64,000 nucleotides of DNA from Cohnella luojiensis (GCF_004564235.1 NZ_SOMN01000017.1:1-64000); one strand, 5' to 3'; positions 1-9,562 are shown, counted from the stretch's first letter. Notes: generated from the letters alone by a model not told the origin. Numbers and translations: made by a program.

Positions 1-54
1 TAGCCGACTCGAAAGTCGACCTCGACGATTGTTTGTTTCTTACGCTCAATGTTC

Positions 55-69
55 AGTTTTCAAAGAACA
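55..69 (-). promoter_or_regulatory. boxA antitermination motif of an rRNA leader
   Basis: The minus strand reads TGTTCTTTGAAAACT, a close match to the boxA element found in Bacillus and Paenibacillus rRNA leaders and spacers. It implies that a 16S-23S-5S operon is transcribed leftwards out of the window. The rRNA itself is not in the window. Confidence 0.65.
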
Positions 70-113
70 ATTCGTGTTTCGTTTTCGTGTCTACCGCGCT
101 AACGGCGACTTTT

Positions 114-145
114 ATAATATACCACAGTTCGTACCGTCAATGCAA
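114..145 (-). promoter_or_regulatory. rRNA operon promoter P2 (sigma-A type)
   Basis: On the minus strand TTGACG (135-140), or the overlapping TTGCAT (140-145), precedes a TATATTAT stretch (114-121). The TTGACG/TATTAT pair has a 15-bp spacer and TTGCAT/TATATT has 18 bp, so the exact boxes are uncertain. Position between P1 and boxA supports the call. Confidence 0.5.
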
Positions 146-222
146 GCATTATTTTTAACTTTGTTTGCATTGCTTGATATTCACCGTGTCCGCATCTTAA
201 TGCTTTTTCAGCGGCGAGATAT

Positions 223-252
223 AATTTATCACAGAACATTAGGCCAAGTCAA
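223..252 (-). promoter_or_regulatory. rRNA operon promoter P1 (sigma-A type)
   Basis: On the minus strand a TTGACT -35 box (247-252) and a TAAATT -10 box (223-228) are separated by 18 bp. It lies upstream of a second promoter and of a boxA motif, the usual layout of tandem rRNA promoters in Bacillales. The 16S gene would start beyond the left edge. Confidence 0.6.
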
Positions 253-279
253 CGGTTTTTTCGACATTTTTTATTCGAT

Positions 280-1167
280 TTATTTGACGCTTGCGGAGGT
301 ATATCTGAGCTCCAGTAATCCGCTAATGGAGTCCCTCGAAGCCTTTGCGATTTCGCGAATGCATCCACGGTTCACGAGTTTCTGTAGAAGCACCGATAAC
401 TCCAAAGACAGGCCGGATAAATCAGGATGCTGAAGAAGCTCTGATGGCGTCCAAGATTCGGAGCGGCTTTCGATTAAACGAATAAGCAACGCGCACGAGG
501 ATTCCATTTTATTGAGGATGGAGAACTCGCAGGCTAGCAGCACGAGCTGTACCCTTTTCTCAAGAGACTCCCCGCTCGTCGTTAATTCCTCGAACAATTT
601 ATAGATTCCCGGATTTACTCTCCTCATTTGCTCCCACACGGTCAACTCGGGATGCATCCCTTCCTCCACAAGGGCAATATGAGCCCAGTAGTGCAAAGAG
701 GATAATACATTAGAATAAGCATCAAGTACTTGTCCATCCTTTAGATCTTGCTTAGCTTGCAAATAAGAACGAATGAATTGCGAGAACTCGCTGAGAAGCT
801 TCTGCTCGCGGATGAGCGGAGACCATTCCATAAGTCGATCACGCAGATTCGTTAGGTAGCTGTCGCGGTCGATCAAGATCTCTCCTTGAACGAGCCAATA
901 GATGACATTCCTATTAGGGCTGCTAACGATCCAGCTTTCCAGCTTTTCCGGAGTCACTCTTCTAACCAGGATGCGAAAGTCATTCCATATCCAATGCTCG
1001 GTATCCTTCTCCGGGCTAGATACGCTCGTAACAATAAGAGCAAGTCGGTCCATCCCGTCTATTAACGGTTGGTACGCGAATGGATTCGCTACGAGAAGAA
1101 GGCTGATTAATCCTTTCTCTTGACCCAACCCTTCTACATAGAAAGCCCTCTTGTCCATCTGTGCCAC
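280..1167 (-). CDS. ygxA: YgxA-like nucleotidyltransferase-like protein
   Basis: A 295-residue protein recognised as YgxA, whose family has a nucleotidyltransferase-like N-terminal domain (about residues 1-115) and an alpha-helical C-terminal domain. The biochemical role is not established. The start is a GTG at 1165-1167 with an AAGGATG ribosome binding site about nine bases upstream. In Bacillus subtilis ygxA lies next to perR and an rRNA operon; the same company is seen here (rRNA leader on the left, ygzB and perR on the right), which supports the name. No active-site motif could be read with certainty, so a catalytic activity should not be assumed. The gene is complete and has normal codon use. 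Confidence 0.75.
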   Translation of the reverse strand: MAQMDKRAFYVEGLGQEKGLISLLLVANPFAYQPLIDGMDRLALIVTSVSSPEKDTEHWIWNDFRILVRRVTPEKLESWIVSSPNRNVIYWLVQGEILIDRDSYLTNLRDRLMEWSPLIREQKLLSEFSQFIRSYLQAKQDLKDGQVLDAYSNVLSSLHYWAHIALVEEGMHPELTVWEQMRRVNPGIYKLFEELTTSGESLEKRVQLVLLACEFSILNKMESSCALLIRLIESRSESWTPSELLQHPDLSGLSLELSVLLQKLVNRGCIREIAKASRDSISGLLELRYTSASVK

Positions 1168-1331
1168 TTATTTCACATCCTTATTAGCGTCTCAGTGCCA
1201 CGCAGCCAACTAATGTGGTCTGTCTACGAAATGTGAGCTATAATTAAACTACGAGTATGGTCTAGTTCTACAACATACCTCTAGTTTCCTGCTAACGATC
1301 AGGATCGGGTAAACGGATGGGAGAAAGCAAC

Positions 1332-1700
1332 ATGAAATGGAAAGCCAGCAAAATATCGACGATGCGAACATGGGGACTTCTCCTCGTTATGGTAGGCATG
1401 GGAATCATGGTCTTCGGGACTAGCGGAATTTTATTGTTCGGGGACGTAGGGAAAATTATTGCCGCCGTATTCATGGTATTCGGGATAATCAGTTGCTTCG
1501 TAAGTATGGGGATTTACTTCTGGGTCGGCATGTTGTCCACGAGCGCGCCAGTCATCGATTGCCCGGAATGCGGCAAAAGAACGAAGATGCTGGGAACGAC
1601 GGATCGATGCATGTATTGCCATACGATTCTTACGTTGGATCCTACGAAAGCTACCGGGGATGCAGCCCCTCAGGAAACGCCCCTGCAATCGCAACCATAG
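1332..1700 (+). CDS. ygzB: YgzB-like UPF0295 membrane protein with zinc ribbon
   Basis: A 122-residue protein with two hydrophobic helices in its first 70 residues, followed by a small zinc ribbon formed by CPECG and CMYCH and a Pro/Gln-rich tail. This matches UPF0295 (YgzB), a family of unknown function that sits beside perR in Bacillus. An in-frame ATG occurs 15 bases earlier at 1317, but GGGAG at 1319-1323 gives proper spacing only for the ATG at 1332. It is a single gene, divergent from ygxA, and ends just before a strong terminator shared with the convergent gene. Confidence 0.75.
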   Translation: MKWKASKISTMRTWGLLLVMVGMGIMVFGTSGILLFGDVGKIIAAVFMVFGIISCFVSMGIYFWVGMLSTSAPVIDCPECGKRTKMLGTTDRCMYCHTILTLDPTKATGDAAPQETPLQSQP

Positions 1701-1710
1701 AAGCTCTAGC

Positions 1711-1746
1711 AAAAAACCTCCGGTTATCTGCATCCGGAGGTTTTTT
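1711..1746. terminator. Bidirectional intrinsic terminator
   Basis: AAAACCTCCGG pairs with CCGGAGGTTTT around a 10-base loop, with A- and T-runs on both sides. It separates the convergent ygzB (plus) and GH18 (minus) genes and can serve both. Confidence 0.9.
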
Positions 1747-1767
1747 GTAACTTTACACATTCCTATG

Positions 1768-3507
1768 TCACGGCCTGCTCTGAAGCGCTTTGTCCAAGAC
1801 TCCCCAAATATCGGCCGACTCAAAGCCCCGGCGCCACGAAGCTACACCGGCTAAATTGTATTTCTTGGCCAGCTCCGCACGGGCTTTAATGGAAGCCGCA
1901 TCCTCAATCCATATCTTTTTGACCGCATTGCCTTCCTTAAATTCCACGTAGCGCTGTCCCGTTACCTCGGAGAATGCAGGTTTAAGCTTCTTTTCTTTAA
2001 TCAAATCCTTAACCGCATCCATGTCCATGGTCTTAGAGGATACCTCGACACCTTCTGCGCCCTTCGGCTCTTCCGTCCATATTCGCGTGTAAAGGGGAAT
2101 GCCCAGGATAAGCTTATCGGCAGGAACTCCGTCCTCTTTCAGTATGCGCCTCACCGAAGTTTCCGCCCAAGGCAGCGAGGATACCGACCCGGAGACGGGA
2201 CTGGAAGCCCAATGCTCGTCATACGCCATGACCATCATGAAATCCACGATAGCCCCCAACCGCTCCCTATCCAAAAATACGGACCACATCTCGCTATTGG
2301 ACTTTGGAGTGACATCGATGGACACGACGAGATTCTGCTCATGCAGAAGCGGCGTCATTTCCCTCATGAACTGAACCAGGTTTTCCTTGTCTTTGGTATA
2401 TACATTTTCGAAATCGATATTGATTCCTTGGAGCTTAAACGTCTTCGCATAGGCTAACATTTGTTGGATCATCTTAAACCGCGATTCATACGCAGCAAGA
2501 GCAGCATGCGTCCGATCGGGTTCGAATCCGTTGCTAAAGAGGCCCCACACGTGAATTCCCTTGGACCGCGCCCAAGCGGAGTAACCCGCATCGGCTTTAC
2601 TGCTAATGCTGCCCTTGCCGTCGATGAGTTCGAACCAACTCGGGCTTACCACGTTAACACCGGGAAGCTCGCCGATTTTATCCGTATCGGGGTTCGCGGA
2701 GTAGACTGCCTCCCACGTCAGATTAATACGCTTCCCGCGACCTTTCCAAGCCACGAAAGGCTCTTCGGAAGTGATATCCGCGGTGATCGTTTCCACGGGG
2801 AGCAAGGTCACGCCTCCCTTGGCTACGAATCCGATATGGCCGGATTTGGATTGGACCTGATACCACCCATCCGTCTCCCCCCACAATCGCAAATCGGCTC
2901 CCGCCGGCAAATCCTCAACGATCGGGTAAGACTTGTCCGGACCTTCCCGAAGCTTGATTCCCTTGGCCTTTTCGTCGGGAACGCCTGCATGCTGAACAGC
3001 CTCTCCGGGCTTAAACAGAGATACGATCGCCGAAGGCTCGCTAATTTCTGCCTTCACTCCGAACAGTTCGGTGAGCGGCGCAACGGGCAAATAGAGCGTT
3101 TCATTCACTTTTTTGGCGGCAAACCTCAAAGCGAAAGGTTTTTGATTCAATGTCGCATCCAGCTTGCCCGTCTTGAAATGCAGAACTTTCGTATCCGTCG
3201 TTAAGATGATGGTCTCCGTTTTCTCCTCGTAATGAATCCCATCGCCCAACAACTGTTGCGCTATTTCTAACGGGATAAGCAATCCTTCTTTTGTTCCTTG
3301 CGCATAAGCATCCGTCCATTTCCCTTGAACCATGACCGGAAAAGGGTTTGAAGTATAGGAAGGCTTGCTATAGGAAGTATTCGCTGAATGGGAGGATTTC
3401 CACCACGCCGCGGCAACTGCCGCTATCACGAACACCAGTAAGAAGATCAACCACGCTCCGGATCTTTTACGAGAACGTCGCGAACCGGTCATTAGTTCGG
3501 TATTCAA
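1768..3507 (-). CDS. Membrane-anchored glycoside hydrolase family 18 protein with SH3 and copper-amine-oxidase-like domains
   Basis: A 579-residue protein with a basic N-terminus and one transmembrane helix (about residues 18-38), so it is probably anchored outside the membrane. Residues about 55-170 resemble the copper amine oxidase N-terminal-like domain common in Paenibacillus surface proteins. Residues about 180-235 form an SH3 domain. Residues 255-579 form a GH18 barrel. The motif GINIDFENV (about residue 365) contains the catalytic glutamate and resembles the sporulation and cell-wall hydrolases YaaH and YdhD more than true chitinases. A peptidoglycan or spore-cortex substrate is therefore likelier than chitin, but this is inference. 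The start is a TTG at 3505-3507 after GGAGAG. It is transcribed alone. Confidence 0.8.
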   Translation of the reverse strand: MNTELMTGSRRSRKRSGAWLIFLLVFVIAAVAAAWWKSSHSANTSYSKPSYTSNPFPVMVQGKWTDAYAQGTKEGLLIPLEIAQQLLGDGIHYEEKTETIILTTDTKVLHFKTGKLDATLNQKPFALRFAAKKVNETLYLPVAPLTELFGVKAEISEPSAIVSLFKPGEAVQHAGVPDEKAKGIKLREGPDKSYPIVEDLPAGADLRLWGETDGWYQVQSKSGHIGFVAKGGVTLLPVETITADITSEEPFVAWKGRGKRINLTWEAVYSANPDTDKIGELPGVNVVSPSWFELIDGKGSISSKADAGYSAWARSKGIHVWGLFSNGFEPDRTHAALAAYESRFKMIQQMLAYAKTFKLQGINIDFENVYTKDKENLVQFMREMTPLLHEQNLVVSIDVTPKSNSEMWSVFLDRERLGAIVDFMMVMAYDEHWASSPVSGSVSSLPWAETSVRRILKEDGVPADKLILGIPLYTRIWTEEPKGAEGVEVSSKTMDMDAVKDLIKEKKLKPAFSEVTGQRYVEFKEGNAVKKIWIEDAASIKARAELAKKYNLAGVASWRRGFESADIWGVLDKALQSRP

Positions 3508-3615
3508 TTCCGTTCACTCTCCGTTTCTGCCTAACTGGATGCAAAGCCTGTCCCTCTATGAAGAACGATCCGATCAACCGGAAAGTTGCTAGTTTAACGA
3601 GCCCTGATAATCGAA

Positions 3616-3650
3616 ATAAAAAACACGCTAAGGCGTTATCCCTGCGTGCT
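3616..3650 (-). terminator. Likely terminator of perR
   Basis: Downstream of perR on the minus strand, CACGC-AGG pairs with CCT-TA-GCGTG and is followed by a TTTTTTA run. The stem is short, so confidence is moderate. Confidence 0.5.
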
Positions 3651-3668
3651 TGATCGATATCATTGAAA

Positions 3669-4100
3669 TTAAGAATGCATCCGTTTGCACGTCGGACAAA
3701 GCCCGTATATTTCCAACCGATGGCCAAAGACGCTAAAACCGGTTGCTGACGTTGCTGCTTGTTCGACTTCCTTGACCGGAGGATGATCAAAGTCGACTAT
3801 CGTACCGCAATTCGTGCATGTAATATGGTAGTGATCGGACATATCCCCGTCGAAGCGACTGGAATCGTCCCCGTAGGTTAGCTCGCGCACAAGGCCGGCA
3901 TCCACGAAAACCTTCAAATTGTTATAAACCGTAGCGACGCTAAGACTTGGATACTGCGGAGATAGCGCGCGAAAAATATCATCTGCGGTCGGATGAGAAA
4001 ATGATTCCATAAGAAATTGAAGAATAGCGTACCGTTGCGGGGTCATCCGGACGCCGCCGGATTTGAGCTGGTCCACGGCATGCTCGACCTTGGAGTCCAT
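3669..4100 (-). CDS. perR: Peroxide-sensing Fur-family repressor PerR
   Basis: A 143-residue Fur-family protein with a winged-helix DNA-binding half (residues 1-80) and a metal-binding dimer half. The PerR regulatory site is present: His36, Asp84, His90, His92 and Asp103, matching H37, D85, H91, H93 and D104 of the Bacillus protein by position. The structural zinc site is CTNCG (about 95-99) and CPTCK near the end. The aspartate at position 84, together with very high overall likeness, favours PerR over Fur or Zur. PerR represses catalase, alkyl hydroperoxide reductase and related genes until metal-catalysed histidine oxidation releases it. It has its own promoter and terminator and is flanked by ygzB and ygxA as in Bacillus. 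Confidence 0.92.
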   Translation of the reverse strand: MDSKVEHAVDQLKSGGVRMTPQRYAILQFLMESFSHPTADDIFRALSPQYPSLSVATVYNNLKVFVDAGLVRELTYGDDSSRFDGDMSDHYHITCTNCGTIVDFDHPPVKEVEQAATSATGFSVFGHRLEIYGLCPTCKRMHS

Positions 4101-4151
4101 GCTCTCACAGCCTTTCGTATATCGTCTGATATAGAATGTAAGTATAGCCTT

Positions 4152-4181
4152 ATTCTACGTAACGTATCCGAATGTTGTCAA
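4152..4181 (-). promoter_or_regulatory. Promoter of perR
   Basis: TTGACA (4176-4181) and TAGAAT (4152-4157) are separated by 18 bp on the minus strand, about 50 bases before the perR start. TAGAAT and a downstream ATTCTA form a loose inverted repeat that could be an autoregulatory site, but it is not a good match to a PerR box. Confidence 0.65.
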
Positions 4182-4214
4182 TGGAAGATACAACCCTCCA
4201 TCTCAAGCGTTGGG

Positions 4215-4883
4215 TCAATTCCCTTTACCCTGCTGCCCCTTCGTTTCCCAGAACCATAAACCAATGCCGGCACAGATCAATATGACAGCCCCAAACATCG
4301 AACCAAAGGAGTTGAAGAGCCAGTCGGTCCAGTCGGTTCCCGCCATGACAAGAATAACGATTCCCGCGCCCGCAAGAAACAGAATTCCGACCGGCGGAAC
4401 GTTCCGCGCAAAGCTTTCCTCCACGCTCGGCTTAGAGTTTTGCTCCGTCCAGCCTCTACCGTTAACCGCGGCTGCAGTATGTCGGTCATTCACCGTTTCC
4501 GTGCTTTGAATGGCATCGAACAAGTTATAGAAGTAGATGATCGGAAGCAACAAACTCAGAAGCACGATGGATAAAACATTCTCGACCTCAATGGAGACGT
4601 AAACGATTGCCGTAATATCAAGCGCCACGAGCATCATGAGCACGATACCTTTTACCATCAGCCCTAAATACATATGCCCGATCCCCGGAATTAGAAAAGC
4701 TAACAAACCGGCTATCCATTTTCTTTTTCTTCCATTAGACTCCGGCATCCTCCCTTGAGGGTAACCCGAATCCGAAGACGCTCCGAAACCCGCCCATTGC
4801 TCCTGTTGCATGCGATTGTCCCCATCCGGGTTCGGAGGCAACGGATATTCATTCGGGTTATCCCAACTGTCCGATTCTTTCAC
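4215..4883 (-). CDS. TM2-like membrane protein of unknown function
   Basis: A 222-residue protein. Residues 1-52 are hydrophilic and rich in Pro, Asn and Gly. Two to three membrane segments follow, including PGIGHMYLGLMVKGI, which resembles the conserved turn of TM2-domain proteins. A hydrophilic loop (about 125-165) is followed by two further hydrophobic helices at the C-terminus. No function can be given. It is on the same strand as the mgtC-like gene upstream, 30 bases away, so co-transcription is likely. Confidence 0.65.
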   Translation of the reverse strand: MKESDSWDNPNEYPLPPNPDGDNRMQQEQWAGFGASSDSGYPQGRMPESNGRKRKWIAGLLAFLIPGIGHMYLGLMVKGIVLMMLVALDITAIVYVSIEVENVLSIVLLSLLLPIIYFYNLFDAIQSTETVNDRHTAAAVNGRGWTEQNSKPSVEESFARNVPPVGILFLAGAGIVILVMAGTDWTDWLFNSFGSMFGAVILICAGIGLWFWETKGQQGKGN

Positions 4884-4912
4884 TCTAATCCCTCCGACTC
4901 AGTCGACTTATT

Positions 4913-5623
4913 TTATTCCGCCGCCACGGAACTTACACCAGACATTCTGTTAAACTCGTCCGCGATGGCCATCAATTGTTCCCTGTGCGGAAGGATAACC
5001 GTGATCACGATTCGCCTCAGTTTTGGCTCAGACTCTTGCACGGAGTCCTCCTCATCCACGAATCGGATCTTGACCAACTTGGCTTTGTGCTGAGTCAGCA
5101 GGCTTTGAAAGCTTTCAACGCGAGGCGGCGAATTTCCGGTTGTAAGGGTGAACGTACATTCGCGCCGATGATTGACGTAACGTTTCTCCACGATGTTTAA
5201 ACCCCACAGGACGAGAAGCACCATGACCGCGGACAGAATCGCAGGCATGTAGAATCCCGCTCCAACCGTGAGCCCCACAGCCATAACCACCCATATGGAT
5301 GCCGCCGTCGTCAACCCCGTAATCGATTTTCCGGTAAACAGGATCGTTCCCGCACCCAGAAAGCCGACGCCAGTTATGACTTGCGCAGCCAGACGCGCAG
5401 GATCCAAGCGTACGTTAGGTTGATCGGCGAAGTCCGCAAATCCGTACATCGATAGGATCATCAACAAACAGGAGCCCAAGCAGACTAAAGTGTGCGTTCG
5501 CAAACCGGCAGCATGATTTTTGCGTTCTCTTTCATACCCGACCAATCCGCCCAGCAAGACGGATAGGAGCAACCGGATAACCAGATGCACGTTGTCTATC
5601 ACCCAAGGATTGTGCATGCGCAT
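4913..5623 (-). CDS. MgtC/SapB family inner-membrane protein
   Basis: A 236-residue protein with four to five membrane helices in its first 145 residues and a cytoplasmic ACT-like domain at the C-terminus. The signature GYERERKNHAAGLRTHTLV (about residues 23-41) is typical of MgtC/SapB proteins. Family members are linked to magnesium homeostasis and to regulation of ATP synthase in other bacteria; the role here is unproven. The length fits the family (about 225-240). The downstream TM2-like gene is probably in the same transcript. Confidence 0.85.
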   Translation of the reverse strand: MRMHNPWVIDNVHLVIRLLLSVLLGGLVGYERERKNHAAGLRTHTLVCLGSCLLMILSMYGFADFADQPNVRLDPARLAAQVITGVGFLGAGTILFTGKSITGLTTAASIWVVMAVGLTVGAGFYMPAILSAVMVLLVLWGLNIVEKRYVNHRRECTFTLTTGNSPPRVESFQSLLTQHKAKLVKIRFVDEEDSVQESEPKLRRIVITVILPHREQLMAIADEFNRMSGVSSVAAE

Positions 5624-5726
5624 CCCTTTCGTCGATTCATTTTTATTATTGTATCATGCTGGAATTTGGCCAAACAATGGTTTTCGGACGGGGACAAAAC
5701 CTAGGCTAAGGTCGGAGCTACAAGCT

Positions 5727-6197
5727 TCATGAGCTATGCGGAGCGCGAACAAGCCTTAGCATCTCGATGGACGGTATAGGTTTGAATGTTTCCTGCCGAA
5801 TAAAGTCAAAGCGTTCATACAGGGCGATTGCAGGCAGATTGCGTACCTCGGCAGTTACGGTCCAAGTCGCGTTTCTCGGTTTCTCGGATAACAAACGCAC
5901 CATCAGCAAACTTCCGATACCTTGACGAAGATGTTCTGGATGTACCATCAGTCTGCAGATTGTATAATGCTCCAGCTTCTCCTTCTCGCAAGAAACCGCT
6001 CCGACAAGGTCCCCCTGACTGTCTCTGTAACCCAGGAACGTCTCGCCGCATTCCTGCAGGGACTGGATCGTATCGCGAAGAGGAGGTAAATCGGAGACGC
6101 CGATAAGCGCGGCTTCCAGCCGATAGGCCGGATGCTGCAGCGCCCATATCTCTTCAGCCGTCTCCCTTTGTCTGATATCTAATGAAACAATCCCCAC
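5727..6197 (-). CDS. GNAT family N-acetyltransferase
   Basis: A 156-residue protein with the GNAT fold. The acetyl-CoA binding motif A is visible as MVHPEHLRQGIGSLLM (about residues 83-98), followed by the conserved ALYERFDF segment of motif B. The substrate cannot be read from the sequence. It is downstream of, and co-directional with, gatCAB but separated from it by a terminator, so it is probably transcribed from its own promoter. The ribosome binding site AGGAGG is directly upstream. Confidence 0.85.
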   Translation of the reverse strand: MGIVSLDIRQRETAEEIWALQHPAYRLEAALIGVSDLPPLRDTIQSLQECGETFLGYRDSQGDLVGAVSCEKEKLEHYTICRLMVHPEHLRQGIGSLLMVRLLSEKPRNATWTVTAEVRNLPAIALYERFDFIRQETFKPIPSIEMLRLVRAPHSS

Positions 6198-6225
6198 ATT
6201 CAGAACCTCCTACCGGAAAATGAGA

Positions 6226-6265
6226 TAAAACGACAAACCCGCCGATAAGCGAATTTGTCGTTTCC
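6226..6265 (-). terminator. Terminator of the gatCAB operon
   Basis: On the minus strand AAACGACAAA pairs with TTTGTCGTTTT across a 14-base loop, with a short T-rich tail, ten bases after the gatB stop. Confidence 0.75.
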
Positions 6266-6274
6266 CAATCATTT

Positions 6275-7708
6275 CTATGCGTTTAATCGTTCTACCAGCA
6301 GCTTATTTACGAGCCCCGGATTAGCTTTACCCTTCGTTTCCTTCATGATCTGACCTACGAGGAAACCGATCGCTTTTTCCTTGCCGTTACGGAAATCCTC
6401 GACGGACTGCGGATTAGCTGCGATAACCGCATCAACGACCGACAGAATGGCGCCTTCGTCACTGATTTGTACCAAGCCCTGCTCTTCTACGATCCGTTGA
6501 GGCGATTTACCCGTTTCGACCAAGCCTTTAAACACGGTTTTTGCGATTTTCGAGCTGATCGTGCCCTTCTCGATAAGTTGGATCATCTCGCCCAAGCCTT
6601 GTCCCGTGATCTTGACGTCGTCAAGCTCCAAGTTATTGGCATTCAAGTAACCAAGCAGGTCGCCCATGATCCAATTTGCCGAAGCTTTAGCGTCGTTCGT
6701 ATGCTCGAGGCTTTCCTCGAAGAAATCCGCTAGCTTCATCGAAGCCGTTAACACGCTCGAATCATAAGAGGACAGTCCATATTGTTGAATATATCGGGCT
6801 TGCCTGGCATCCGGGAGCTCTGGAATCGAAGCGAGAACTCGTGCTTTCCACTCCGCATCGATATGCAAGCGAACCAGATCCGGATCCGGGAAATAGCGGT
6901 AGTCATGCGCTTCTTCCTTGCTCCGCATGCTGATTGTTTTCCCTTGTTCGTCATCCCAGCGTCTCGTCTCTTGCACGACTGCGCCGCCTCCGTCCAGAAC
7001 TTCGGCCTGGCGAATTTCTTCGTACTCGAGACCCCGTTGAACTCCGCGGAAGGAGTTCATGTTCTTAAGCTCCGCGCGGGTTCCGAACTTTTCTTGACCG
7101 AACGGGCGGATACTGATGTTGGCATCGCAACGAAGGCTGCCTTCCTCCATCTTTACGTCGGAGACATCGCAATATTGCATAATGGCTCTTAACTTCTCCA
7201 AATAGGCTTTCGCCTCTTCAGGAGAACGGATGTCGGGTTCCGAGACGATTTCCACGAGCGGAGTACCCACCCGGTTTAAGTCGACGAGGGAACCGAATCC
7301 GCCGTCTATATGCGTGAGCTTGCCGGCATCTTCCTCCAGATGAAGGCGAGTAATGCCGATTCGTTTGGTTTGGCCGTTCACTTCGATGTCGATCCAGCCG
7401 TTCTGGCCGATCGGTTGGTCGAATTGGGAGATCTGATAAGCTTTCGGCGAGTCGGGATAAAAATAATTTTTGCGGTCGAACTTGCACCATTCGGCGATTT
7501 CGCAGTTGATAGCCATGGCGGCCTTCATCGCATATTCCACAGCTTGGCGATTTAAGACCGGAAGAACTCCCGGATGGCCTAGGCATACCGGGCAAGTATG
7601 CGTGTTGGGCGGCGCGCCGAAAGAAGTCGAGCATCCGCAGAAAATTTTCGATTTCGTATGCAACTCGACGTGTACCTCAAGACCGACGACCGTTTCGTAT
7701 TTAGACAT
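6275..7708 (-). CDS. gatB: Aspartyl/glutamyl-tRNA amidotransferase subunit B
   Basis: A 477-residue protein, the usual GatB length (about 476). It starts with the signature [20 protein letters not shown] and carries the zinc-binding CGC and CPVCLGHPG cysteines near residues 24-45. The C-terminal YqeY-like tail domain is complete. GatB binds misacylated Glu-tRNA(Gln) or Asp-tRNA(Asn), phosphorylates the acid side chain and receives ammonia from GatA. It is the last gene of gatC-gatA-gatB, starting 12 bases after the gatA stop, and is followed by a terminator. Confidence 0.97.
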   Translation of the reverse strand: MSKYETVVGLEVHVELHTKSKIFCGCSTSFGAPPNTHTCPVCLGHPGVLPVLNRQAVEYAMKAAMAINCEIAEWCKFDRKNYFYPDSPKAYQISQFDQPIGQNGWIDIEVNGQTKRIGITRLHLEEDAGKLTHIDGGFGSLVDLNRVGTPLVEIVSEPDIRSPEEAKAYLEKLRAIMQYCDVSDVKMEEGSLRCDANISIRPFGQEKFGTRAELKNMNSFRGVQRGLEYEEIRQAEVLDGGGAVVQETRRWDDEQGKTISMRSKEEAHDYRYFPDPDLVRLHIDAEWKARVLASIPELPDARQARYIQQYGLSSYDSSVLTASMKLADFFEESLEHTNDAKASANWIMGDLLGYLNANNLELDDVKITGQGLGEMIQLIEKGTISSKIAKTVFKGLVETGKSPQRIVEEQGLVQISDEGAILSVVDAVIAANPQSVEDFRNGKEKAIGFLVGQIMKETKGKANPGLVNKLLVERLNA

Positions 7709-7720
7709 GTTGCGCTCCTC

Positions 7721-9181
7721 CTAAGACAGAGCCGGACGCAGGTCGTGAAACCCGGTTTGGCTTTCGAATGCGTGCGCCGCTCTCAGAACCGTGCTCTCGT
7801 CGAAAGGCTTGCCGATGATTTGCAAGCCGACCGGCAACCCCTCCGCCGTTCCGCAAGGAATGCTGATCGCCGGTACTCCCGCCAAGCTGACGGGGATCGT
7901 GCATATATCATTCAAGTACATCGTGAGAGGATCTCCGACTTGCTCACCCAATTTAAAAGCTGGCGTTGGAGCGGTCGGGCCGATAATCAGATCGAATTTC
8001 TCGAATACTTGATCGAAATCTTGCTTGATCAACGTGCGAACTTGCTGAGCCTTCTTATAATAAGCGTCATAATAGCCCGAGCTAAGCGCATAGGTACCTA
8101 ACATGATCCTTCTCTTCACTTCGGGACCGAACCCTTCGCTGCGGGAGCGGCGATACAGGTCCAGCAAATTGGTCGGATTTTCTGCGCGCACGCCGTAACG
8201 AACTCCGTCGAAACGGGCCAGATTGGAGGATGCTTCGGAAGAGGCGAGCAAATAATAAGTGGCGACGGCATAATCGGTATGCGGCAATGAAACTTCCTCC
8301 CATACCGCGCCCATCGATTCGAATACCTTCAATGCTTCCAGTACTCGTTCCTTCACTTGCGGATCGATGCCTTGACCCAAATATTCTTTAGGCACGCCGA
8401 TTCTCAATCCTTTGACGTCTCCGGTAAGGGCGGACAAATAGTCGGGTATCTCTACGTTAGCCGAAGTCGAATCCCTCTCGTCATGGCCCGCGATCGCTTG
8501 CAGGACATAGGCGGAGTCTTCCACATTCTTCGTGATCGGCCCGATTTGATCAAGAGACGAAGCAAATGCGACGAGTCCGAATCGGGAAACTAGACCGTAT
8601 GTCGGCTTTAATCCAACGACGCCGCAATAGGCAGCGGGTTGACGAATAGAACCGCCCGTGTCCGAACCGAGCGTAAAATAAACCTGCCCGGCCGCGACAG
8701 CTGCTGCGGAACCGCCGCTGGAACCGCCGGGAACGCGTTCTAAATCCCAAGGATTGCGAACGGCGCGAAAGGCGGAGTTCTCATTGGAACCGCCCATTGC
8801 GAATTCGTCCATGTTCAGCTTGCCTATCGTAACCGATTGCGCGGCGCGAAGCTTAGTCACGACGGCCGCGTCGTAAATCGGATCATGGTTCTTCAGGAAT
8901 TTACTGCCGCATGTCGTGCGTAAGCCTTCGGTTACGATATTATCCTTGATTCCCGCGGGAACGCCGAACAATAAGCCCCGTTCTCCGCCTGATGCCATTT
9001 GCGCATCCAGAGCCTTGGCTTCCTTGCGAGCACCTTCTTCATTCAACGCGAGAAATGCGCCAATCTTTTCGTCCGTATCGGAAATCCGCTTTATGGACTG
9101 CTCCACCAGCTCGGTGACGGATAATTGTTTATGGGTAAGACGATTATGTATTTCGGATAATCTCAGATCGAAAACCGACAT
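7721..9181 (-). CDS. gatA: Aspartyl/glutamyl-tRNA amidotransferase subunit A
   Basis: A 486-residue amidase-signature enzyme. The Ser-cisSer-Lys triad is visible: Lys in [10 protein letters not shown] (about residue 79), Ser in the [10 protein letters not shown] loop and Ser in [11 protein letters not shown]. GatA hydrolyses glutamine and channels ammonia to GatB to complete Gln-tRNA(Gln) or Asn-tRNA(Asn). It lies between gatC (19 bases upstream) and gatB, the standard Gram-positive order. Length and motifs are all normal. Confidence 0.97.
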   Translation of the reverse strand: MSVFDLRLSEIHNRLTHKQLSVTELVEQSIKRISDTDEKIGAFLALNEEGARKEAKALDAQMASGGERGLLFGVPAGIKDNIVTEGLRTTCGSKFLKNHDPIYDAAVVTKLRAAQSVTIGKLNMDEFAMGGSNENSAFRAVRNPWDLERVPGGSSGGSAAAVAAGQVYFTLGSDTGGSIRQPAAYCGVVGLKPTYGLVSRFGLVAFASSLDQIGPITKNVEDSAYVLQAIAGHDERDSTSANVEIPDYLSALTGDVKGLRIGVPKEYLGQGIDPQVKERVLEALKVFESMGAVWEEVSLPHTDYAVATYYLLASSEASSNLARFDGVRYGVRAENPTNLLDLYRRSRSEGFGPEVKRRIMLGTYALSSGYYDAYYKKAQQVRTLIKQDFDQVFEKFDLIIGPTAPTPAFKLGEQVGDPLTMYLNDICTIPVSLAGVPAISIPCGTAEGLPVGLQIIGKPFDESTVLRAAHAFESQTGFHDLRPALS

Positions 9182-9200
9182 TCTAAGCTCCTCCTAATCT

Positions 9201-9488
9201 TTATTCCAGAACCGCAGGCACCTTGAACTGGCCGTCCTCTTCTTCGGGAGCGTTGAGAAGTACTTTCTCGATCGGCCAAGAAGGCTTTACCGCATCTTCC
9301 CTCATCACGTTTGCCAGCGGCAGCACATGACTGGTCGGTTCAATGCCGTCCGTGTCCAGCTCGTTTAATTTCTCGGCATATTTCAATATCGCGTTCAACT
9401 GCCCGGCAAATTGTTCCTTCTCCGCTTCCGACAGCTCAAGACGCGCCAAATTCGCAACATGTTCGACATCTTTGATCGTTATGCTCAT
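9201..9488 (-). CDS. gatC: Aspartyl/glutamyl-tRNA amidotransferase subunit C
   Basis: A 95-residue protein with the family pattern VEHVANLARLELSEAE at the N-terminus and the EPTSHVLPLANVMREDAV segment near the middle. GatC wraps around GatA and GatB to stabilise the complex. It is the first gene of the operon, with a good sigma-A promoter 46 bases upstream. Confidence 0.96.
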   Translation of the reverse strand: MSITIKDVEHVANLARLELSEAEKEQFAGQLNAILKYAEKLNELDTDGIEPTSHVLPLANVMREDAVKPSWPIEKVLLNAPEEEDGQFKVPAVLE

Positions 9489-9533
9489 GCTTGTATTACC
9501 CTCCCTATTTCTCCATATCCGCTCATTCTTTTC

Positions 9534-9562
9534 ATTATATCGGACAAACTAAGGGAACTCAA
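9534..9562 (-). promoter_or_regulatory. Promoter of gatCAB
   Basis: TTGAGT (9557-9562) and TATAAT (9534-9539) are separated by 17 bp on the minus strand, immediately upstream of gatC. Confidence 0.8.

Noticed and set aside
2461-3204. 247-residue plus-strand frame opposite the GH18 gene
   Set aside because: Shadow of a well-supported gene on the other strand, with no family signature.
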